A stretch of DNA of 9,267 bases, from assembly GCA_034433775.1 (NCBI GenBank), contig DAOUAI010000114.1, positions 1 through 9,267 on the forward strand, given 5' to 3'. This DNA comes from CALJTV01 sp034433775 (lineage in GTDB: Bacteria > Chloroflexota > Dehalococcoidia > GIF9 > UBA5629). A program made the translations under genes and the position numbers. The notes beneath the pieces were generated by a model, which saw only the letters and a list, made by a program, of their open reading frames with translations, had not been told where the DNA came from and did not search any database. Below, piece by piece: positions 6,283 through 9,267 of this stretch (its first letter is position 1; each line of letters opens with the position of its first letter).

Positions 6283-7008
6283 TCACCGGTAGCTGCGGTC
6301 GTAGAGAAAGCGGTTGAGCAGAATCCTACCTATGCTGATGCTGGCTGTCTTGAGGTCAGCGCGGAGCCCTGCGGTGAGGCGGCGGACTACAATGACCAGG
6401 AAAATGAGGGCTAAGGGAAGGGTCATCTGAAGGGGGAACCCAAGACACTGGGAGGCTATGGGGGTGGCAGCGAAGGCGACCAGGTTGCCCACAGGCAGGC
6501 TATCGCTTGCCGGACCGCCAAACATGAGGCGTTGGCTCCAGGTCTGGTTCGGCGCTGCAAAAAGAGGTGCTAGTTTGATGGCGACGCCGATAATTATCGG
6601 TATTGCGAAAGCGAGCAGGACGATGTAGGCAAGCGGTGCTGTTGTGAAGGTGAGGTAAAGGGTGAGGGTAAGCGTAGCCCCTATAGCCGGCGTGTTGCCC
6701 TTTTCGCCATCGAACTTTGCGAACAAAGGCCACATCTGTCCACAGATTGCAGCTACTGCTCCGAGAGTGATGGTGGCTAGGGAGAGGTGAAGAGGAAAGC
6801 CAACGATGATAGGGATAGCGCCTTTAAGGACATCGATGAATATAGCGCTGAAGCCGATGGGGCGTCCGGCTTTTTGCCACAGAGCGGCATGCAGGTCCGG
6901 TTCTTTATCGGGATCGATGCCGCGGGCACGGGCTATGAGGTGCATCTGCGGCAGCGAGCCTAGCAGATAACAAGCGATGACGAAGGCAACGCTGTATATA
7001 ATCGTCAC
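6283..7008 (-). CDS. Divergent PlsY-type glycerol-3-phosphate acyltransferase, integral membrane
   Basis: A 241-residue polytopic membrane protein with roughly six hydrophobic segments (about 2-20, 51-70, 74-92, 108-145, 170-190, 193-208). PlsY transfers an acyl group from acyl-phosphate to glycerol 3-phosphate, the first step of phospholipid synthesis. Recognisable marks are YLLGSLP and LIARARGID near the start, DVLKGAIPI (59-67), GQMWPLFAKFDGEKGNTPA (90-108) corresponding to the GHxFPVFxxFxGGKGVAT motif, and RRLTAGLRA (209-217) for the RLxxGxE region. However, GSGNxGATN is not recognisable, the GGKG glycines are partly replaced (DGEKG), and the protein is about 40 residues longer than typical PlsY, with an insert around 146-175. 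It may be a paralogue with altered specificity. The start is GTG 7008, with AAGGA about 8 nt upstream. It lies downstream of the CBS-ACT gene. Confidence 0.75.
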   Translation of the reverse strand: MTIIYSVAFVIACYLLGSLPQMHLIARARGIDPDKEPDLHAALWQKAGRPIGFSAIFIDVLKGAIPIIVGFPLHLSLATITLGAVAAICGQMWPLFAKFDGEKGNTPAIGATLTLTLYLTFTTAPLAYIVLLAFAIPIIIGVAIKLAPLFAAPNQTWSQRLMFGGPASDSLPVGNLVAFAATPIASQCLGFPLQMTLPLALIFLVIVVRRLTAGLRADLKTASISIGRILLNRFLYDRSYR

Positions 7009-7047
7009 CGTTAGGTCCTTTTACCTGCTTGATGGCTTACAAGACTA

Positions 7048-7079
7048 GCTATTGTCCACCGATTGCGCTGGCAATAGGC
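7048..7079 (-). other. Imperfect hairpin between the CBS-ACT and PlsY-like genes
   Basis: Arms at 7048-7059 (AGCTATTGTCCA) and 7068-7079 (CTGGCAATAGGC) pair imperfectly, with single-base bulges and a loop of about ten bases. On the minus strand it lies 3' of the CBS stop and about 40 nt before the PlsY-like start. No run of T follows, so it is not a canonical terminator. It could be an attenuation or mRNA-processing structure. Confidence 0.3.
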
Positions 7080-7113
7080 TGTACTGGCTATCATGCTATG
7101 TCCAGTCACCCGC

Positions 7114-7755
7114 CTATCTTTCCACGATTTCTGTTGATAGCCCTTTACTTTTGAGGTCTTTTACCAGCTGGCTAACATCGTCGGTGTCGAGGTGGAGGCA
7201 CAGGTCCTTTTCTTTGCCTTCAATAGGGGGCATACTGTGCATCGAGAGCAACTTCAGATTGTTTTTCTGGACAAGTTCCATAATGCCCGGCAATTTTTTG
7301 GGGTCAGCGCCATCGGGAATGATAATGCGGGTCCCGGGCATACCCAGACCTAGGACGGGGTTGAGTATCTTGTAAAAGAAGTCGTTGGTGGTAGCTATGC
7401 CCACTACTTTTCCATCGTCGACCACTACCAGTGAGCCGACCCTTTTATTCTGGGCTAATGCTATAGCGGCTTCGGCTGACATATCGGGGCTGACGGTGAC
7501 CACGTCTTTGACCATGACTTCCCTGACCGTCATCTTTGCCAGGAGATAGTTGATCTCCCACACGGTGAGGCTGGTGGCCGGTGAGGGACTGGCACGGGCT
7601 ATACGCTCTTTAGTCACCAGTCCAACTAGTTTTCCGCGGTCGACCACAGGCAAGCGGCGGATGTTATGGGCATCCATAATCTTTCTGGCTTCCATTATCG
7701 GTGTATCGCTGGATACTGTGACCACATTCCAACTCATCACATCTTTGACCTTCAT
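7114..7755 (-). CDS. Tandem CBS domain protein with C-terminal ACT-like domain
   Basis: A 213-residue soluble ligand-sensing protein. CBS 1 covers about 1-55 (VKDVMSWNVVTVSSDTPI, ending GLVTKE). A linker with WEINYLLAKM follows, and CBS 2 covers about 77-130 (VREVMVKDVVTVSPDMSA, ending GIATTND). The TKER and TTND turns resemble the T-x-x-D/E ribose-binding signature, so an adenine nucleotide or S-adenosylmethionine ligand is expected from family knowledge. Residues about 140-213 resemble an ACT domain, as in AcuB-like CBS-ACT proteins, which often bind amino acids. I place the start at ATG 7755, since GGGAGGTGA ends 5 nt before it. The earlier in-frame GTG at 7764 lies within that Shine-Dalgarno. 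No enzyme domain is attached, so it is presumably a regulatory partner. The PlsY-like gene follows after 105 nt on the same strand. Confidence 0.9.
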   Translation of the reverse strand: MKVKDVMSWNVVTVSSDTPIMEARKIMDAHNIRRLPVVDRGKLVGLVTKERIARASPSPATSLTVWEINYLLAKMTVREVMVKDVVTVSPDMSAEAAIALAQNKRVGSLVVVDDGKVVGIATTNDFFYKILNPVLGLGMPGTRIIIPDGADPKKLPGIMELVQKNNLKLLSMHSMPPIEGKEKDLCLHLDTDDVSQLVKDLKSKGLSTEIVER

Positions 7756-7781
7756 GGCCTTCACCTCCCTTGATTTTTACT

Positions 7782-7810
7782 ATTTTACCATAGATATAGT
7801 AGTCAGGGAA
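7782..7810 (-). promoter_or_regulatory. Extended -10 promoter of the CBS-ACT gene
   Basis: On the minus strand, TAAAAT (7787-7782) is preceded by TGG, giving an extended -10. The best-spaced -35 is a poor TTCCCT (7810-7805) with a 17-nt spacer. The predicted start near 7775 gives a leader of about 20 nt to ATG 7755. Confidence 0.5.
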
Positions 7811-7847
7811 GCACTTGTACTCGTCCAGTACATTAGTGATACTTGCC

Positions 7848-7966
7848 TTCACCTGACCTCTCCCGCAAGGTGAGAGAGGACTCCCCCTCACTCTAACTCT
7901 CTCCCCTCCGTGGGAGAGAGGACATTTCCTCTCCCTTGATGGGAGAGGACTAAGGTGAGGGTGTGT
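7848..7966. repeat. Palindromic repeat cluster, copy B (nested hairpins)
   Basis: A second copy of the repeat type found at 3952-4063. A leading hairpin (ACCTCTCCCGCAAGGTGAGAG, about 7856-7876) is followed by a nested structure. The outer arms are CCCTCAC (7885-7891) and GTGAGGG (7955-7961). Inside them are two perfect 9-bp hairpins: CTCTCTCCC (7897-7905) with GGGAGAGAG (7912-7920), and TCCTCTCCC (7927-7935) with GGGAGAGGA (7941-7949). The result is a branched, three-way-junction-like fold. No T-tract follows, and it lies between divergent genes. Confidence 0.8.
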
Positions 7967-8091
7967 CATCCGTCTATGTGAACAAGTCCGCTGCTGCTCT
8001 GAGCGGGCCGGCTCGCTTGCGATAAGGCGGTTTGCTTGAAGTGGGACAAAAGTGCTAGACTGCGTTATAGTCTTACTTGTCATAAGTAATG

Positions 8092-8097
8092 TATAAT
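8092..8097 (+). promoter_or_regulatory. Consensus -10 element upstream of the zinc-ribbon gene
   Basis: A perfect TATAAT lies 84 nt before the GTG at 8181. No hexamer resembling TTGACA sits 16-18 nt upstream (8068-8075 reads TAGTCTTA), so an activator may be needed, or the match is chance. The predicted start near 8104 would fall almost on the ATG of the small ORF at 8107. Confidence 0.4.
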
Positions 8098-8106
8098 AGC
8101 AGTCAT

Positions 8107-8181
8107 ATGGGTGATGAGCAGGCAGTGACTCCGAGGGAGTCTGAAATGGATGGCGGAAGAAATATCGAGGTGAGAGTCTAG
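8107..8181 (+). CDS. Candidate 24-codon leader ORF (uncertain)
   Basis: ATG 8107 to TAG 8179-8181 encodes a 24-residue hydrophilic, acidic peptide beginning MGDEQAVTPRESEMDGG. An in-frame ATG at 8089 would add six residues. The stop TAG overlaps the next gene's GTG by one base (TAGTG), an arrangement typical of translational coupling. No Shine-Dalgarno is visible, and the likely transcription start near 8104 would make it almost leaderless. The peptide resembles nothing I know. It may be a regulatory upstream ORF or a chance open frame; only its position argues for it. Confidence 0.25.
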   Translation: MGDEQAVTPRESEMDGGRNIEVRV

Positions 8182-9267
8182 TGCCGTCTACTATAAGGTG
8201 CCCGAATTGTGGTCGGGAGATAGATGCTAGCAGCAGGTTCTGCGAACACTGTGCCGCTAGATTGTGTCCGGGGTGTCACGGAGTGGTGCCTCCGAGGTCG
8301 AAGTTCTGCCCTCACTGTGGCTTTGCAGTAGGACCAGCTTTGCCGGGGCAGGAAGAGCCCGGACCAGGTGCAATGTCGCCACCGTCTCATTTTCAAGCTC
8401 CTTCGGCAGGGAGTGGTGGTATCATTGGTCCGCAGTACCGGCAACAGGTTCCACCCTTTCAGGCTTCTGTTCCTGTTGAGCCCAGACCGGTTATGGGCAT
8501 ACCGATACCGCGGGCGGTGCCCAGAGAGGAGACCGCTGAACAGTACCCCATAGCGGAGCAGCCATCATATCCCACCGTGTCCGGAGGCGGAGCCTTGCGG
8601 CGGTTTCCGCGGCAACCGCTGATGCCCGAAGGACCGATTGTGGCAAGACGATTTCCCACAGGAGTCGTGGTGATAGCTGTGGTCATAGCGCTCCTGGGGC
8701 TGCTTGTGTTTTGGGGCTTCAGCTCAGGATGGTTTCAAGGCGAGACATGGCAGAAGCCACTGACTGCTGTACAAGAATTCTTCAGCGGTATGAAACTACC
8801 TCAATGGCTATCCTTTGGCCCTAAAGATACTACGCCACCGGTCATCGGCGAGGTCACGGTCTCCGATATTACGGAGAGTGGTGCCACCGTACTGTGGGTT
8901 ACCGATGAGCCGGCTACCAGCCAGGTAATGATCTGCGACCCCAGCGGACGGTGCACCTGGACCGACCTGGATGAAACTATGGTCACCGAACACTCAGTGG
9001 CACTGAGCGGGCTGGAACCCGGACTGACCTATCATTTGACCATAACCTCAACCGATGCTAAAGGCAACCAATCACTGTATGAAGAAGACTTTACCACTAA
9101 AGGTGGTGCAGTGGTGCTTAGTGTATCCAATATCAGTGTGTCCAGTATAACCGAGTCCGGCGCCACAGTCACCTGGTCAACAAGCCAGCCAGCGAAAGGA
9201 CAGGTGGAGTATGGTACCACCGCTGCTTACGGGACTACCACACCACTTTCTACAGAACCGACCACAG
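8181..9267 (+). CDS. Double zinc-ribbon, single-TM protein with extracytoplasmic Fn3-like repeats (3' partial)
   Basis: The frame runs open from GTG 8181 to the window end (362 codons seen), so the C-terminus is missing. GAGGTGA 7 nt upstream supports this start, and the frame closes upstream at 8142-8144 with no other start codon between. Residues 7-24 form one zinc ribbon (CPNC, then CEHC) and 29-46 a second (CPGC, then CPHC). Residues 50-155 are a Pro/Gly/Gln-rich, probably disordered linker. Residues about 160-178 are a single transmembrane helix (VVVIAVVIALLGLLVFWGF), preceded by Arg-rich sequence consistent with a cytoplasmic N-terminus. From about 218 come fibronectin-III-like beta-sandwich repeats. 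Repeat 1 (about 218-306) and repeat 2 (from about 311) both contain SxITESGATVxW, and repeat 1 has a complete LEPGLTYHLTITSTDAKGN core. The function is unknown. A sensor or scaffold linking cytoplasm to the cell surface is inferred. The domain order is directly visible. Confidence 0.85.
   Translation, partial: MPSTIRCPNCGREIDASSRFCEHCAARLCPGCHGVVPPRSKFCPHCGFAVGPALPGQEEPGPGAMSPPSHFQAPSAGSGGIIGPQYRQQVPPFQASVPVEPRPVMGIPIPRAVPREETAEQYPIAEQPSYPTVSGGGALRRFPRQPLMPEGPIVARRFPTGVVVIAVVIALLGLLVFWGFSSGWFQGETWQKPLTAVQEFFSGMKLPQWLSFGPKDTTPPVIGEVTVSDITESGATVLWVTDEPATSQVMICDPSGRCTWTDLDETMVTEHSVALSGLEPGLTYHLTITSTDAKGNQSLYEEDFTTKGGAVVLSVSNISVSSITESGATVTWSTSQPAKGQVEYGTTAAYGTTTPLSTEPTT

Larger units (their letters stand above)
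7765..8180. other. Divergent intergenic region between CBS-ACT and zinc-ribbon genes
   Basis: About 416 nt with no conventional gene. It contains the CBS-ACT promoter (7782-7810), the second palindromic repeat cluster (7848-7966), and about 120 nt with nothing recognisable (7967-8088). A -10 element (8092-8097), a 24-codon candidate ORF (8107-8181) and the Shine-Dalgarno GAGGTGA (8167-8173) for the zinc-ribbon gene complete it. The long minus-strand reading frame through the repeats is not a gene. Confidence 0.7.

Noticed and set aside
7664..8083. Open frame of 139 codons on the minus strand
   Set aside because: It runs through the palindromic repeat cluster (giving Pro/Ser/Arg-rich low-complexity sequence) and overlaps the start of the well-supported CBS-ACT gene. 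Such frames are a common artefact of these repeats.
8178..8444. Minus-strand open frame opposite the zinc-ribbon gene
   Set aside because: Antisense shadow with an Arg/Thr-rich, non-protein-like product. The plus frame has spaced cysteine pairs, a TM helix and a Shine-Dalgarno.

Overview
The window looks like a bacterial chromosome or metagenome-assembled contig, with moderate-to-high GC and short intergenic gaps. The mix of genes suggests Chloroflexota, plausibly Dehalococcoidia: a NarL-type regulator beginning ADQQPLFRQG, a membrane-anchored double zinc ribbon carrying Fn3-like repeats, a divergent PlsY, a CBS-ACT protein, and palindromic CCCTCACYCTAA-type intergenic repeats. This assignment is an inference from protein style. 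There is no rRNA, tRNA or other phylogenetic marker in the window.

Layout. Positions 1-1018 (+) hold the end of a phage-like module: a C1q-like, virion-type protein that probably starts before the window, followed 4 nt later by a tail/baseplate-like protein. Both are rich in CTA and ATA codons, unlike the rest of the window. This module meets, tail to tail and with only 7 nt between stop codons, a minus-strand orphan NarL/LuxR response regulator (1026-1715) that has its own very good sigma-70 promoter. Upstream of the regulator on the same strand is a large secreted lipoprotein (1858-3798): a type-B carboxylesterase fused to a C-terminal PsbP/DUF1795-like domain, also with a recognisable promoter and Shine-Dalgarno.

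The divergent intergenic region 3799-4235 contains a palindromic repeat cluster. It also holds the promoter of a plus-strand pair: a COG2509-type FAD-dependent dehydrogenase (4236-5642) that overlaps a DUF429 RNase-H-fold protein (5626-6258). Converging on that pair are two minus-strand genes, a CBS-CBS-ACT protein (7114-7755) and, 105 nt downstream of it, a divergent PlsY-type glycerol-3-phosphate acyltransferase (6283-7008).

The second long intergenic region (7765-8180) has a second copy of the palindromic cluster, a -10 element and a possible 24-codon leader ORF. The ORF ends in a TAGTG overlap with the last gene. That gene (8181 to the window end) encodes an N-terminal double zinc ribbon, a Pro-rich linker, one transmembrane helix and extracytoplasmic fibronectin-III-like repeats. 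It is cut by the right edge.

Most genes read as ordinary housekeeping or accessory functions, and no defence system or CRISPR array is visible. The least described elements are the FAD-dehydrogenase/DUF429 overlapping pair, the esterase fusion, the zinc-ribbon/Fn3 protein and the two multi-hairpin repeat clusters.
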